64,000 bases of DNA, taken from positions 124,001 through 188,000 of the forward strand of contig NZ_CACSJO010000002.1 of the NCBI RefSeq assembly GCF_902706195.1, in the 5' to 3' direction. Of this stretch, positions 34,293 through 43,869 are shown in pieces; the first letter of the stretch is position 1, and each line of letters opens with the position of its first letter. A program made the translations under genes and the position numbers. The DNA comes from Novosphingobium sp. 18050 (GTDB taxonomy: Bacteria > Pseudomonadota > Alphaproteobacteria > Sphingomonadales > Sphingomonadaceae). The notes beneath the pieces are model-generated. The model was given only the letters and a program-made list of their open reading frames with translations. It was not told the DNA's origin and did not search any database.

Positions 34293-35813
34293 ATGCTGGA
34301 ACAGGCAATGAGCAAATTCGCGGGTGACGCACTCATCCGTGAGAAGTTCGACAATTTCATCGGCGGCAAGTGGGTCGCCCCGGTCAAGGGGCAGTACTTC
34401 GACAACGTTTCGCCCGTCACCGGGCAGGTGGTGTGCAGGGTGGCGCGCGGCACGGCGGAGGATATCGAGCTGGCGCTGGATGCCGCGCACGGCGCGAAGG
34501 ACGCCTGGGGCAAGGCATCGCCCACCGAGCGGGCCAATACCCTGCTCAAGGTCGCCGACCGGCTGGAGGCCAACCTCGACAGGCTGGCGCTGGTGGAAAC
34601 CATCGACAACGGCAAGCCGATCCGCGAGACGACCGCCGCCGACGTGCCGCTGGCGATCGACCACTTCCGCTACTTCGCTTCCTGCCTGCGGGCGCAGGAA
34701 GGCTCCATCGCCGAGATCGACCACGACACCGTTGCCTATCACTTTCACGAACCGCTGGGCGTGGTCGGCCAGATCATTCCGTGGAACTTCCCGATCCTGA
34801 TGGCGGCGTGGAAGCTGGCCCCGGCGCTGGCCGCAGGCAACTGCGTGGTGCTCAAGCCTGCCGAGCAAACGCCGATGTCGATCCTGGTGCTGGCCGAACT
34901 GGTGTCCGACATCCTGCCGCCGGGCGTGCTCAACATCGTCAACGGCTTCGGCATCGAGGCCGGCAAGCCGCTCGCCACCAACAAGCGGATCGCCAAGATC
35001 GCCTTCACCGGCGAGACCACCACCGGCCGGCTCATCATGCAATACGCGTCGGAAAACCTGATCCCCTGCACGCTGGAACTGGGAGGCAAGAGCCCGAATA
35101 TCTTCTTCGCCGATGTGATGGATGCCGACGACGACTATCTCGACAAGGCGCTTGAGGGCTTCACCATGTTCGCGCTCAACCAGGGCGAGGTCTGCACCTG
35201 CCCAAGCCGCGCGCTGGTGCACGAATCGATCTATGACGCCTTCATGGAAAAAGCGATCGCTCGGGTCGAGGCGATCAGGATGGGCAGTCCGCTGGACGCA
35301 TCGACGATGATCGGCGCGCAGGCCTCCAACGACCAGCTGGAGAAGATACTCAGCTACATCCAGATCGGCCGGGACGAGGGCGCCAAGGTCCTTACCGGCG
35401 GCGAGCGCGTTGCCTATGAAGGTGAGCTTTCGCAGGGTTACTACGTCCAGCCCACGGTCCTGGAAGGCCACAACAAGATGCGCGTCTTCCAGGAGGAAAT
35501 CTTCGGTCCGGTGCTGGCGGTGACGAAGTTCTCGACCGACGAGGAGGCCCTCGCGATTGCCAACGACACGCTTTACGGCCTCGGTGCCGGTGTCTGGACC
35601 CGCGACGGAACCCGCGCCTATCGCATCGGTCGGGGTATCCAGGCCGGGCGCGTGTGGACCAACTGCTACCATGCATACCCCGCCCACGCGGCGTTCGGCG
35701 GCTACAAACAGTCGGGCATCGGGCGCGAGAACCACAAGATGATGCTGGACCACTACCAGCAGACCAAGAACCTGCTCGTCAGTTACAGCCCGAAAGCGCT
35801 CGGTTTCTTCTGA
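34293..35813 (+). CDS. exaC: ExaC-like NAD+ aldehyde dehydrogenase
   Basis: The 506-residue enzyme oxidises acetaldehyde or related short aldehydes with NAD+. It has [32 protein letters not shown], the Glu in [12 protein letters not shown] and the catalytic Cys in [11 protein letters not shown], a form typical of AldA/ExaC acetaldehyde dehydrogenases. A GGGAG site eight bases upstream favours ATG 34293 over 34287. The next gene encodes a DUF779 protein, a frequent companion of this ALDH class, and a FIST/kinase pair follows, resembling the Pseudomonas ethanol-oxidation regulon. Confidence 0.85.
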   Translation: MLEQAMSKFAGDALIREKFDNFIGGKWVAPVKGQYFDNVSPVTGQVVCRVARGTAEDIELALDAAHGAKDAWGKASPTERANTLLKVADRLEANLDRLALVETIDNGKPIRETTAADVPLAIDHFRYFASCLRAQEGSIAEIDHDTVAYHFHEPLGVVGQIIPWNFPILMAAWKLAPALAAGNCVVLKPAEQTPMSILVLAELVSDILPPGVLNIVNGFGIEAGKPLATNKRIAKIAFTGETTTGRLIMQYASENLIPCTLELGGKSPNIFFADVMDADDDYLDKALEGFTMFALNQGEVCTCPSRALVHESIYDAFMEKAIARVEAIRMGSPLDASTMIGAQASNDQLEKILSYIQIGRDEGAKVLTGGERVAYEGELSQGYYVQPTVLEGHNKMRVFQEEIFGPVLAVTKFSTDEEALAIANDTLYGLGAGVWTRDGTRAYRIGRGIQAGRVWTNCYHAYPAHAAFGGYKQSGIGRENHKMMLDHYQQTKNLLVSYSPKALGFF

Positions 35814-35931
35814 TGCTTTCAGGGCCATCAAAAGCTCCCTCCCCGGCGCCGTCCCCACTCCGCCAGATGGCCGGCGCCGGTTACCTTGAAACGGCGGATG
35901 GCGCCTGCGCCGTCCGCCGTCTTTTCGCGTC

Positions 35932-36402
35932 ATGAACCTTGCAGCCACCTCACTTCCGGCCCGCATCCTCGCCACCCCGGCGGCGGAGGAGTGGATCGAG
36001 CGCCTGCGCGCCGTCCACGGCGACCTGATGTTCCACCAGTCGGGCGGGTGCTGCGACGGGTCGGCGCCGATGTGCTTCGTGGCGGGGGAGTTTCGCGTCG
36101 GCGGGCAGGACGTGCTGCTGGGCAAGGTGAGCGGCGATACCCCGGTGTGGATCGGGGCGGCGCAGTTCGAATACTGGCGCCACACGCAAATTACTATCGA
36201 CGTGGTGCCGGGGCGCGGTTCGGGCATGAGCCTGGAGGCGCCCGAAGGCGTGCGCTTCATCGTGCGCTCGCGCATCTTCACCGACGCGGAGAACGTTTCG
36301 CTCGAAGCGGCAGGTGAACCACTTCGCGGCGACAGCCCCGATGCACCTGGCCGAAATGCGCTTGGCCGAAATGCGCTTGGCGAGGGGACGGGCACGGCTT
36401 AG
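35932..36402 (+). CDS. DUF779 family protein
   Basis: The 156-residue protein carries the DUF779 core: GDLMFHQSGGCCDGSAPMCF, VGGQDVLLGKVSGDTPVWIG, FEYWRHTQITIDVVPGRGSGMSLEAPEGVRF. The paired Cys residues suggest a metal or redox site. The family is uncharacterised but is commonly adjacent to ExaC-type aldehyde dehydrogenases, as here. The C-terminus contains a five-residue duplication (GRNAL GRNAL) outside the family core. Confidence 0.85.
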   Translation: MNLAATSLPARILATPAAEEWIERLRAVHGDLMFHQSGGCCDGSAPMCFVAGEFRVGGQDVLLGKVSGDTPVWIGAAQFEYWRHTQITIDVVPGRGSGMSLEAPEGVRFIVRSRIFTDAENVSLEAAGEPLRGDSPDAPGRNALGRNALGEGTGTA

Positions 36403-36459
36403 ACTTCCTGCACAGGCATGGACCGCCCGATCAAAGAGGCGGCCGGCACGGAGCGGGAC

Positions 36460-37656
36460 ATGCGAATGAACGCCACTCTTCAAGGCAGTGATCGACCTCT
36501 GGTCGCCTGCGCCTCGCGCGCGGCCGATCCGCAAGTCGCGGTAGCGGAGCTGGTGGCCGCGATCGGCGATGTCGAATTGGCAGGCGCGCTGCTGTTCTGT
36601 TCGCACACCTACCCGCGTGATGAACTGGCCCACGCGCTGAAGGCCGCATTGCCCGGCGCGCCGCTGATCGGCTGCACGAGCGCGGGCGAACTGACCGACC
36701 GGGGCTATGATAGCGACAGCCTGCAACTGATCGGCTTCCCGGCCGAGAGCTTTTCGATGGCCTCGCTGCGCTTCGACGATCTCGACAGCTTCGATCCCGA
36801 GGCAGCGCAGGGCGCGATCCGCCAGCTTGTTGCCGGCGCCCGGCTGGACCATGCCGCTGCGGGGGATCTGCACCAGGTGGCGCTATTCTTTGTCGACGGG
36901 CTTTCCCACCGCGAGGAACTGCTGACGATGACCGCGCAGCACGCGCTGGGCGATGTCCAGCTGATCGGCGGATCGAGCGGCGACGGCCTCTCATTCCGCG
37001 AAACCGCCGTGCTGCACGAAGGGGGCTTCCATTCCGATGCGGCGGTGATCGCGGTGCTCACCAGTCGGCGGCCGATGCATGTCTTTTGCGCCAACCACTA
37101 CCGCCCCGGCCCCGCCAAGATGGTCATCACCGAGGCGGACCCGGAAAGCCGCACCGTCTACGAGATCAACGCCGTCCCTGCCGCCGAGGAATATCTGCGG
37201 CTTTCGGGCAGCCCTGCCGAGACGCTGGACGCGCACTTCTTCGCCGCCCATCCGCCGATGGTGCGCACTGGCGGGCAGTTCCATGTCCGCTCGGTCCAGT
37301 CGGCCAACCCGGACGGATCGCTGACCTTCTACTGCGCCATCGACACCGGCGTCGTCCTCACCATCGGCGAGCCGGTCGACCGGCTGAGCTGGATGCGCGA
37401 GCTGTTCGGTTCTGTCTCCAGCAAAATCGGCGCGATCGACCGCATCATCGGGTTCGACTGCGTGCTCAACCGCCTCGATGCCGAGGACAGGCAGATCCTG
37501 CGCGAGGTTTCGCAGATCTACATGGACAACAAGGTGCTGGGCTTCAGCACGTATGGCGAACAATTTCTGGCCGCGCACATGAACCAGACCTTCAGCGGGC
37601 TGGCGATCGGTCGTTCTGGAGACCAGGTGGCGCCCGTGCCTTCTGGCGGGCGCTGA
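36460..37656 (+). CDS. FIST-domain sensor, NosP-like
   Basis: The product (398 residues) contains FIST-N (about 30-220, ALLFCSHTYPRDELAHALKAALPGAPLIGCTSAGEL) and FIST-C (about 230-370, VYEINAVPAAEEYLRL, FDCVLNRLD, VLGFSTYGEQF). In Pseudomonas and other proteobacteria, FIST proteins beside a NahK-type kinase are NosP, haem-binding nitric-oxide sensors that control the kinase. NO sensing is inferred from family and neighbour, not visible in the sequence. I chose ATG 36460, with GGAG six bases upstream; 36418 and 36466 are alternatives. Confidence 0.8.
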   Translation: MRMNATLQGSDRPLVACASRAADPQVAVAELVAAIGDVELAGALLFCSHTYPRDELAHALKAALPGAPLIGCTSAGELTDRGYDSDSLQLIGFPAESFSMASLRFDDLDSFDPEAAQGAIRQLVAGARLDHAAAGDLHQVALFFVDGLSHREELLTMTAQHALGDVQLIGGSSGDGLSFRETAVLHEGGFHSDAAVIAVLTSRRPMHVFCANHYRPGPAKMVITEADPESRTVYEINAVPAAEEYLRLSGSPAETLDAHFFAAHPPMVRTGGQFHVRSVQSANPDGSLTFYCAIDTGVVLTIGEPVDRLSWMRELFGSVSSKIGAIDRIIGFDCVLNRLDAEDRQILREVSQIYMDNKVLGFSTYGEQFLAAHMNQTFSGLAIGRSGDQVAPVPSGGR

Positions 37657-37666
37657 AAGGGCGGCG

Positions 37667-39916
37667 ATGGCGCAAGTCGGGGAGCATCCGCGCGCCGGGC
37701 CCGTCCACGATGAACGGGAAGATGAACTGGCCGGGCTGCGCCGCCGCGTAGCCCGGCTGGAGAAGATAAACGCCGCCCTGATGGACCGGGTCGAACGCTC
37801 GACCGACATGCAGGGCGGCGCCTTCTCGATGTTCGAGACGGCGATCTCGCTCGATTCCATGGTGCGGACCCGAACCGGGGCGCTGGAAGTGGCGCTGGAA
37901 CGGCTCAACACCGTGAACGCCGAACTGGCCGCCGCCAATGCCGATGCCACCGCCGCCAGGGTCATGCTGCGCGATGCCATCGAATCGCTGGCCGACGGTT
38001 TCGCCCTGTTCGACACCGAGGACCGGCTGGTTCTGTGCAACCGCGCCTACCTTAAGATATTCCCTTACGTCGAGGCGATCAGCGAGGATGGGCCGGAATT
38101 CGCCGAACTGGCGAGCCGGCTGGCCCAGTCGGGCGGGATGATGGGTTCCAGCCTGGCGCCCGAACGCTGGCTGAAGGACCGCGTGGCCCAGCACCGCCGC
38201 GCGAAAGGCGCGCATGTGCAGGCGCTGGCGGACGGGCGCTGGATCCAGATCAACGAACTGCGCACCAGCGAAGGCGGCACCGTCGGCATCTATACCGACA
38301 TCACCACCGTCAAGGCAGAGGACGCCCGCCAGCGCGCCCGCGAACTGGCCGAACGCAACCTCGCGCTTCAGGCGACGCTCGACACCCTGTCGGAAGGGGT
38401 GTGCCTGTTCGATGCCCAGCGCCAGTTGCAGGCCTGGAACGAGGGCGTGCTGACGGTCCTTGGCCTGAACATCGATGAGCGGGGCGAACCGCGCATCGAC
38501 ACGCCCATCGATTCGCACGAGGGACTGGCGCGCTGGTGCGTTGACCAGCGCGGTCTGGACCGAACCGAGGCGCTCGACTGGCGCGAAAGCGGCGGGGCGC
38601 GGGTGGCCACCAACTGCGTCATGGGAGAACGCCATTTCACGGTGCGCTCGGTGCCGCTGAAGAACGGCGGCATGGTCTTCACGTTCGACGACGTGACCGA
38701 TCACGTCCAGTTCGAACGCTCGCTGACCGAAACCGCCGAAACCCTCGAACGCCGCGTCGACGAGCGCACCGCCGAACTGGTCGACCTAAACCGCCAGCTG
38801 GTGGAGGCGAAGAACGAGGCGGAGACGGCAAACCGCTCCAAGACCAGCTTCATCGCCGCCGCCAGCCACGATCTGCTGCAACCGCTGAACGCGGCGCGGC
38901 TGTTCGTGTCGGCGATGGACGGCCATGCGATGCCCGAGCGTCCCCGCGCGCTGGTGCAGCAGGCGTCGACCGCGCTCGATTCGGTGGAAGACCTGCTGGA
39001 AGCCCTGTTCGAGATTTCGCGCCTCGATGCCGGGGCCATCCAGCCCGAGTTCGCCGACCTGTCGCTGGCCTCGATCCTTTCCGCCCTGCGCGTGGAGTTC
39101 GCGCCGCTGGCGGCGGCGGGGGGGCTGGCTTTCGTGGTGCCCGATACCCTGATGTGGGTGCGCTCCGACGCGCGGCTGCTGCGCCGGGTGCTGCAGAACT
39201 TCGTCTCCAATGCGATCCGCTATACCGAGCAGGGCAGCGTCACCGTCGAGGTCGAGCTGGAGGGGGACGATGTCGTGGTGACGGTGCGCGACACCGGCCC
39301 CGGCATTGCGCCGCGCGACCGCGACGAGATTTTCGAGGAGTTCCGCCGGGTAGGCAAGACGCAGAAGATACCGGGCAAGGGCCTGGGCCTGGCCATCGTG
39401 CGGCGGGTGACGACAATGCTAGGGCACCGCATGGACCTGACCACCGCGCCGGGGCAGGGCGCAGCCTTCTCTATCCGCCTGCCGCGCGCGGCCTCGGCAG
39501 CGGCGCTGCCCGAGGCAGGGCTGGCCGCCATCACCGCGCGGGCGGGACCCGGCGGGCTGGTGCTGGTGATCGACAACGATCCGGGTATTCTCTCAGGCAT
39601 GGAGGCATTGCTGGAGAACTGGGGGCTGGACGTGGTGACCGCCAACGATCCGTCCGACGCCGCCGCGCTTGCCGCGCTGGAGCAGGGACCGGCGATGCTG
39701 ATCGTCGACTACCACCTCGACGATGACCTCACCGGGGACAATGCCATCGCGGCGCTGCGGGCGAAGGCCGGGCGCGATGTGCCCGCGATAGTCATCACCG
39801 CCGACCGGGGGGCGGAAACCAAGGCCCAGCTGGCAGGCCTGTCGCTGCCGCTGCTGAACAAGCCGGTGAAACCGGCGCAGCTGCGCGCGTTGCTGCGGCA
39901 GATGGACGTGCTTTAG
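37667..39916 (+). CDS. NahK-like hybrid histidine kinase
   Basis: The 749-residue cytoplasmic kinase has an N-terminal coiled coil (residues 20-105), two PAS domains (about 105-220 and 230-350), a HisKA domain with the phospho-accepting His in AASHDLLQPLNAARLF, a HATPase domain (NFVSNAIRYTEQG, DTGPGIAPRD, GKGLGLAIVRR) and a C-terminal receiver (LVLVIDNDP, MLIVDYHLDDDLTG, LLNKPVKP). No transmembrane segment is visible. It starts ten bases after the FIST gene and is the obvious signalling partner. Phosphotransfer to the nearby LuxR-type regulator is likely but unproven. Confidence 0.87.
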   Translation: MAQVGEHPRAGPVHDEREDELAGLRRRVARLEKINAALMDRVERSTDMQGGAFSMFETAISLDSMVRTRTGALEVALERLNTVNAELAAANADATAARVMLRDAIESLADGFALFDTEDRLVLCNRAYLKIFPYVEAISEDGPEFAELASRLAQSGGMMGSSLAPERWLKDRVAQHRRAKGAHVQALADGRWIQINELRTSEGGTVGIYTDITTVKAEDARQRARELAERNLALQATLDTLSEGVCLFDAQRQLQAWNEGVLTVLGLNIDERGEPRIDTPIDSHEGLARWCVDQRGLDRTEALDWRESGGARVATNCVMGERHFTVRSVPLKNGGMVFTFDDVTDHVQFERSLTETAETLERRVDERTAELVDLNRQLVEAKNEAETANRSKTSFIAAASHDLLQPLNAARLFVSAMDGHAMPERPRALVQQASTALDSVEDLLEALFEISRLDAGAIQPEFADLSLASILSALRVEFAPLAAAGGLAFVVPDTLMWVRSDARLLRRVLQNFVSNAIRYTEQGSVTVEVELEGDDVVVTVRDTGPGIAPRDRDEIFEEFRRVGKTQKIPGKGLGLAIVRRVTTMLGHRMDLTTAPGQGAAFSIRLPRAASAAALPEAGLAAITARAGPGGLVLVIDNDPGILSGMEALLENWGLDVVTANDPSDAAALAALEQGPAMLIVDYHLDDDLTGDNAIAALRAKAGRDVPAIVITADRGAETKAQLAGLSLPLLNKPVKPAQLRALLRQMDVL

Positions 39917-39939
39917 GAGCCGACTGTTCCGGCGCCCCC

Positions 39940-40371
39940 TCAAACCAGCTGCGAAAGAACCCCGCGCCAGTTTTCGGGCAGGGGAACGGGCCTGCGGCTT
40001 TCGCGCCCGACATAGACGTGGGTGAAGTGTCCTTCGGCGGCAGGCTGGTCCTCGCCTTCGACGAAGAGGCCGAGGTGGTAGGTCACGCTGCTGGAGCCCA
40101 GCCGGGCGACGGTGAGGCCCACTTCCAGCTTCTGCGGAAAATGCACCGATGCGGCGTAGCGGCACCCGGTTTCCGCCACGACGCCGATCGGGTCGCCGTT
40201 CTCGATGTCGAGCAGGCCGACCTCGATCAGCCAGGCGTTCACCGCCGTATCGAAGAAAGCGTAATAGATCACGTTGTTGACGTGGCCGTAGACGTCGTTG
40301 TCATGCCAGCGGGTGGGGGTGGACACGAAGGCGCGGTAGGCGCCGCGCGGGCGTAGCGGTTCTCGGCTCAT
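39940..40371 (-). CDS. Hot-dog-fold acyl-CoA thioesterase
   Basis: The 143-residue protein has the 4-hydroxybenzoyl-CoA thioesterase signature: TRWHDNDVYGHVNNVIYYAFFDTA, with the active-site Asp, then CRYAASVHFPQKLEVGLTVARLG. It hydrolyses an acyl-CoA in the cytoplasm; the chain is unknown. It lies between the kinase and the regulator on the opposite strand to the kinase, and shares the regulator's direction. Confidence 0.85.
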   Translation of the reverse strand: MSREPLRPRGAYRAFVSTPTRWHDNDVYGHVNNVIYYAFFDTAVNAWLIEVGLLDIENGDPIGVVAETGCRYAASVHFPQKLEVGLTVARLGSSSVTYHLGLFVEGEDQPAAEGHFTHVYVGRESRRPVPLPENWRGVLSQLV

Positions 40372-40411
40372 GGCTGATCGCCCTACAGGGGGGCGCCGCG
40401 AAAAGCACGCC

Positions 40412-41062
40412 TCAGCCGCGAAAGCCGATCTTGGCCGCCATGATGACCGCCTGGGTACGCGAAAACACGTTCATCTTCTGAAGGATGGCAGAGACGTGCG
40501 CCTTCACCGTGGTCATCGAGACGTCCAGTTCATAGGCGATCTGCTTGTTCAGCCGCCCCGCCACCAGATGTCCCAGCACCACGCGCTGCTGCGGGGTGAG
40601 GGTGTCGATGAGGGCGCGGATGAGATCTTCCTCGGCGACCTGGCGTTCGTCACCGGGAAGGTCGGGCATGTAGATCTCGCCCGAGAGTACCTGCTGCAAC
40701 GCGTCGACGATGGCGCCGCGTTTCAGCGACTTGGGTACGAAGCCCGCCGCGCCCGCGGCCAAAGCCTCGCGCACCACGTTGCGGTCGGTCACGCCCGAGA
40801 CCATCACCACCGGCGTCGCCGGGAAGCGGCCCCGCAGCGCCTGCAGGCCGGAGAGGTGCGAAACGTCGGGGATGTTGAGGTCCAGCAGCACGAGGTCGAC
40901 GTCGCCTTCCTCGTCCAGCGCCCGCAGCGCGGCTTCCAGGCTCTCGGCCTCCAGGATGGTGCAGGCGGGGAAGGTGTCGTCGAAGATCGAGCGCAGGCCG
41001 TCGCGCACCAGCGAGTGGTCGTCGACGATCAGGACGCGCTCGGGGCCGATGAATTCTCCCAT
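40412..41062 (-). CDS. LuxR/NarL-family response regulator
   Basis: The 216-residue regulator has a receiver domain (VLIVDDHSLVRDGL, phospho-acceptor Asp in VLLDLNIPD, Lys in FVPKSLKRG) and a C-terminal LuxR-type helix-turn-helix (LTPQQRVVLGHLVAGRLNKQIAYEL and VSMTTVKAHVSAIL). It resembles ErdR/EraR-type regulators that control alcohol oxidation. Its proximity to the hybrid kinase makes that kinase the likely phosphodonor. It may drive exaC and the cytochrome gene; no operator was identified. Confidence 0.87.
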   Translation of the reverse strand: MGEFIGPERVLIVDDHSLVRDGLRSIFDDTFPACTILEAESLEAALRALDEEGDVDLVLLDLNIPDVSHLSGLQALRGRFPATPVVMVSGVTDRNVVREALAAGAAGFVPKSLKRGAIVDALQQVLSGEIYMPDLPGDERQVAEEDLIRALIDTLTPQQRVVLGHLVAGRLNKQIAYELDVSMTTVKAHVSAILQKMNVFSRTQAVIMAAKIGFRG

Positions 41063-41292
41063 GCCGGTTTCCGTTAAGGCGATTGCGTTGATGTCTGACT
41101 AGCCCGGGGAGGGGCGGTGCGCCAGCGGGATGCCGCCGCGCCGCTCTCCAGGTCATCGCCAGGCACCCTGAGGACGCGGAACTTCCGCAATCGCGATTCT
41201 GCAAAGTCGCAGGAAAGTCGCAGCCATGTTCCGTCTGCAGGTTTACCTTTTGAGACCGCCCCCGCGAAGGAGGGAGTGCATCACAGGAGCAC

Positions 41293-41814
41293 ATGATGGG
41301 AAATAACAGGTACAACGCGGGCGCTCGCATGTTGCATTGGGCGATCGCGGTGCTGATCCTCGCCAACCTTGCCACGGGGCTGCTGCACGATGCACTGGAA
41401 GGCGTGGTGGCTGTGATGCCGGTCCACAAGGCGGTCGGGCTGACGGTACTGGTGCTCTCGCTGGCACGGCTGGGCTGGCGGATGTGCTGGAAAGCGCCCG
41501 CCTATCCCGGATCGATGAGCGGGACGGAAATCGCCGCCGCCCATATCCTGCACGCCCTGCTTTATGTGCTGATGATCGCGATGCCTCTGTCGGGCTGGAT
41601 CATGTCTTCGGCCGGCAAGTATCCGCTGAGCTGGTTCGGCCTGTTCGACTGGCCGAAGCTGGCCGTCACCAAGGGCAGCACTCTCTACGAGATCGGGCAC
41701 AGCTTCCACGGCATCGGCGGCTGGACTCTGCTGGCGCTGGTCCTCGGCCATGTGGCGGCGGCGCTGCGTCATCAATTCCTGCTCAGGGACGCTGTCCTGC
41801 GCCGGATGCTGTAA
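41293..41814 (+). CDS. Cytochrome b561-family protein
   Basis: The 173-residue protein has four transmembrane helices and conserved His residues in MLHWAIAVLILANLATGLLHD, VHKAVGLTVLVLSLARLGWR, HILHALLYVLMIAMPLSGW and GHSFHGIGGWTLLALVLGHVAAALRHQ, which fit binding of two b haems. It should pass electrons between the quinone pool and a periplasmic partner. It is divergent from the response-regulator gene; the shared 230-base region probably carries both promoters. Confidence 0.87.
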   Translation: MMGNNRYNAGARMLHWAIAVLILANLATGLLHDALEGVVAVMPVHKAVGLTVLVLSLARLGWRMCWKAPAYPGSMSGTEIAAAHILHALLYVLMIAMPLSGWIMSSAGKYPLSWFGLFDWPKLAVTKGSTLYEIGHSFHGIGGWTLLALVLGHVAAALRHQFLLRDAVLRRML

Positions 41815-42070
41815 CATCCGACAAACAGACATGGACGCGGGCGCCGCAAGTCCGCCGGAGCAGATGTGAACGCTGTTCCGGCGCGGGGCCGGGGCGACAT
41901 GGCTGGCCATCCACCGCACAAAGCGCGGAATTCCGGGGCTTGAGGAGGCACTTGAGCAAGAAAATCGCAGGAAATGAAAATAATCTGCTCTGGCCGCTTG
42001 CCAGCCGGGAAGGCCCTTGCTAATGGCCCGCTCCTGCCGGGGGCGGATGTTCATCCAGCCCCAAAAAAAT

Positions 42071-42157
42071 GCGGTCGTGGCGGAATTGGTAGACGCGCAA
42101 CGTTGAGGTCGTTGTGGGCGAAAGCCCGTGGAAGTTCGAGTCTTCTCGACCGCACCA
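42071..42157 (+). tRNA. tRNA-Leu (anticodon GAG)
   Basis: The 87-base sequence folds as a class II tRNA. The acceptor arm is GCGGTCG/CGACCGC with encoded ACCA, and the D arm holds GGTAGACGC. The anticodon stem CAACG/CGTTG carries the loop TTGAGGT (anticodon GAG). A long variable arm (GGGCGAAAGCCC) and the T loop TTCGAGT complete it. The CCA end is encoded. The 256 bases before it contain a plausible promoter (TTGAGC near 41952) but no gene. Confidence 0.96.
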
Positions 42158-42196
42158 GGCAGAATTTGAAACAGCACTGATTTTTGCCTTCGGGCA

Positions 42197-42220
42197 CCCC
42201 GCCTTGCTAGCGGGTTTTTT
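42197..42220 (+). terminator. Intrinsic terminator after tRNA-Leu
   Basis: CCCCGC and GCGGG pair around a short loop and are followed by six Ts, about 40 bases after the tRNA. Confidence 0.85.
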
Positions 42221-42415
42221 GCGTTTTGGCCTGAGAAATCTTCAGGTCTGGCTGCTTTCTCTCCCATCATCGAGGCTTAAACGCTCGCTCTGGCGCCGGA
42301 ATTTCTCCGCAAGGAGGGGATGAAAGTCATGCGCGAGGCGGCGGTTCGTTAAAGGATGCGCGCGGCTTTTGATGGCGGCGTGAATCAGCGGGCGCGTCCA
42401 TAGCGGCACCGGGCG

Positions 42416-43789
42416 ATGCAGGAAAAGCCTGCGATCGAAAATATTGCAAACGCCTCGCAAAAGCGCTTCACTTGGCCTGCAACCGTGGGCATTGAAGGAG
42501 GCGTCGTCATCGCGATCATAGCAGCGGCCACGCCCGGAGAGATCGGCGAACCTTCCCGCGCCGCCTGGACCATACCGGCGCTGTTCACCGTCGCCTTCCT
42601 AGGTGTGACGGCGGGCGTGCAGATGAGCGACCGGGGCCTCCAGTCGATCCTGTTATCGCCGATCCAGAGCAGCTTCGATGTGGGCGATGCGACGATCGGG
42701 GCCCTGCAGGGACTGGCGGGCGTGCTGGTCGCCAGCGCAATTGCGGTGCCGATTGCGCGGCTGGCGGACCGCATGTCGCGCAAGCGCGTTCTGATCGGCC
42801 TGATCGCAGGGTGGAGCGCCCTGATGGTCGTGAGCGCGCTGGCGCCGAATTTCCCGCTGTTCTTCATCGGCCGCGCGGCGTCCGGCGTGACCGAGTTCGC
42901 AATGATTCCCATCGTCTACTCGATGATCCCGGACCTTGCGCCGGAACGCTACCGGGTGGCGGCGAACCTGTCCTTTGCGGCGCTGATGGCCGCCGGGGCA
43001 GGCGCGGGCTACTATTTCGGGGACGATATCGTCCGGGCCGGGGACGCGGTCTTCGCCTTTTCGGCCGAGCCATGGCGCAAGGCAATCCTGCTACTGTCGC
43101 TGGCCGGTGCGCCGCTGATCGTGGCGGCATTGTTCACCGTGGACCCGCGGCGTCTGGTCATATCATCAGACAGTCCGGTTTCCGCCTCGCTGATCGCGTT
43201 CCTGCGCGAGCGCTGGCGGGCCGTGGGGCTGTTCGTGGGCGTGGCGGGCAGTCTGATGATCGCGGTGCAGGCGCTCAACCCGCTGATCGCGCTGGCGCTG
43301 GAGCGGCGTTTCGGTGCGGACATGCGGGTGATCGGCCATGCGCTGGGCATCGTCACGCTGCTCACCAGCATCGGCTGCCTGCCGGTGGCAGGTTACCTCG
43401 ACCAGGCGCTGCGCAGGCGTTTCGGACTGGCCGCGCGGCCGATCATCATGGGCGCGGGCGCCTTCGGGGCAATCCCGTGCGCAGCTCTGCTGCTGACAGT
43501 GGGAGACATCGACGTGGCACTGGTGTTGGTGGGGCTGTTCCTGTTCCTCACCTGCATCGCCAATGCGCTGGTGCCGACGATGCTGCAGGATCTGACGCCG
43601 GTGGCACTGCGGGCGCGCAGCTTTGCCGTCTGGAGCTTCGTGGTTTCGATCTTCTGTGCTGTGGGGCCGATGGTGGTGGGCGCGGTCTCGGATTTCTATC
43701 TGGGCGGGCAGCTTCTGACGGCCATCGCGGTGACGGCGATCCCGGCGCTGCTGCTCTCGGCCGGGTGCGCGGTGCGCTCAGTGCGCTGA
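42416..43789 (+). CDS. MFS transporter
   Basis: The 457-residue protein has about 12 transmembrane helices and MFS features: LQGLAGVLVASAIAVPIARLADRMSRKRVLIG contains the loop 2-3 motif (RLADRMSRKR), and FIGRAASGVTEFAMIPIVYSMIPD follows in helix 5. It resembles the Spinster-like/hexuronate-type sphingomonad MFS group; the substrate is unknown. The siderophore-receptor gene is convergent next to it, so iron-chelate uptake is a possible but weak inference. The first 40 residues are longer than usual, so a later start is possible. Confidence 0.8.
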   Translation: MQEKPAIENIANASQKRFTWPATVGIEGGVVIAIIAAATPGEIGEPSRAAWTIPALFTVAFLGVTAGVQMSDRGLQSILLSPIQSSFDVGDATIGALQGLAGVLVASAIAVPIARLADRMSRKRVLIGLIAGWSALMVVSALAPNFPLFFIGRAASGVTEFAMIPIVYSMIPDLAPERYRVAANLSFAALMAAGAGAGYYFGDDIVRAGDAVFAFSAEPWRKAILLLSLAGAPLIVAALFTVDPRRLVISSDSPVSASLIAFLRERWRAVGLFVGVAGSLMIAVQALNPLIALALERRFGADMRVIGHALGIVTLLTSIGCLPVAGYLDQALRRRFGLAARPIIMGAGAFGAIPCAALLLTVGDIDVALVLVGLFLFLTCIANALVPTMLQDLTPVALRARSFAVWSFVVSIFCAVGPMVVGAVSDFYLGGQLLTAIAVTAIPALLLSAGCAVRSVR

Positions 43790-43809
43790 ACGAAGCGGCT
43801 GAACGAAGG

Positions 43810-43850
43810 GGGGCGCCGGGCGATTGTCTCGCACGGCGCCCCACTGCTTT
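43810..43850. terminator. Bidirectional terminator between MFS and TonB-receptor genes
   Basis: GGGGCGCCG (43810-43818) pairs with CGGCGCCCC (43834-43842) and is followed by ACTGCTTTTA. It lies between two convergent stops. Confidence 0.65.
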
Positions 43851-43869
43851 TACGGAGGTGTTGCCGCGA

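Noticed and set aside
34257..36395. A minus-strand open frame of 712 codons across the aldehyde dehydrogenase
   Set aside because: It lies opposite exaC and the DUF779 gene, starts with a low-complexity Pro/Ser/Arg run and shows no domain; it is a shadow of the high GC.
43810..43850. A riboswitch between the MFS and receptor genes
   Set aside because: The structure is a simple hairpin between convergent stop codons and does not precede any start codon.
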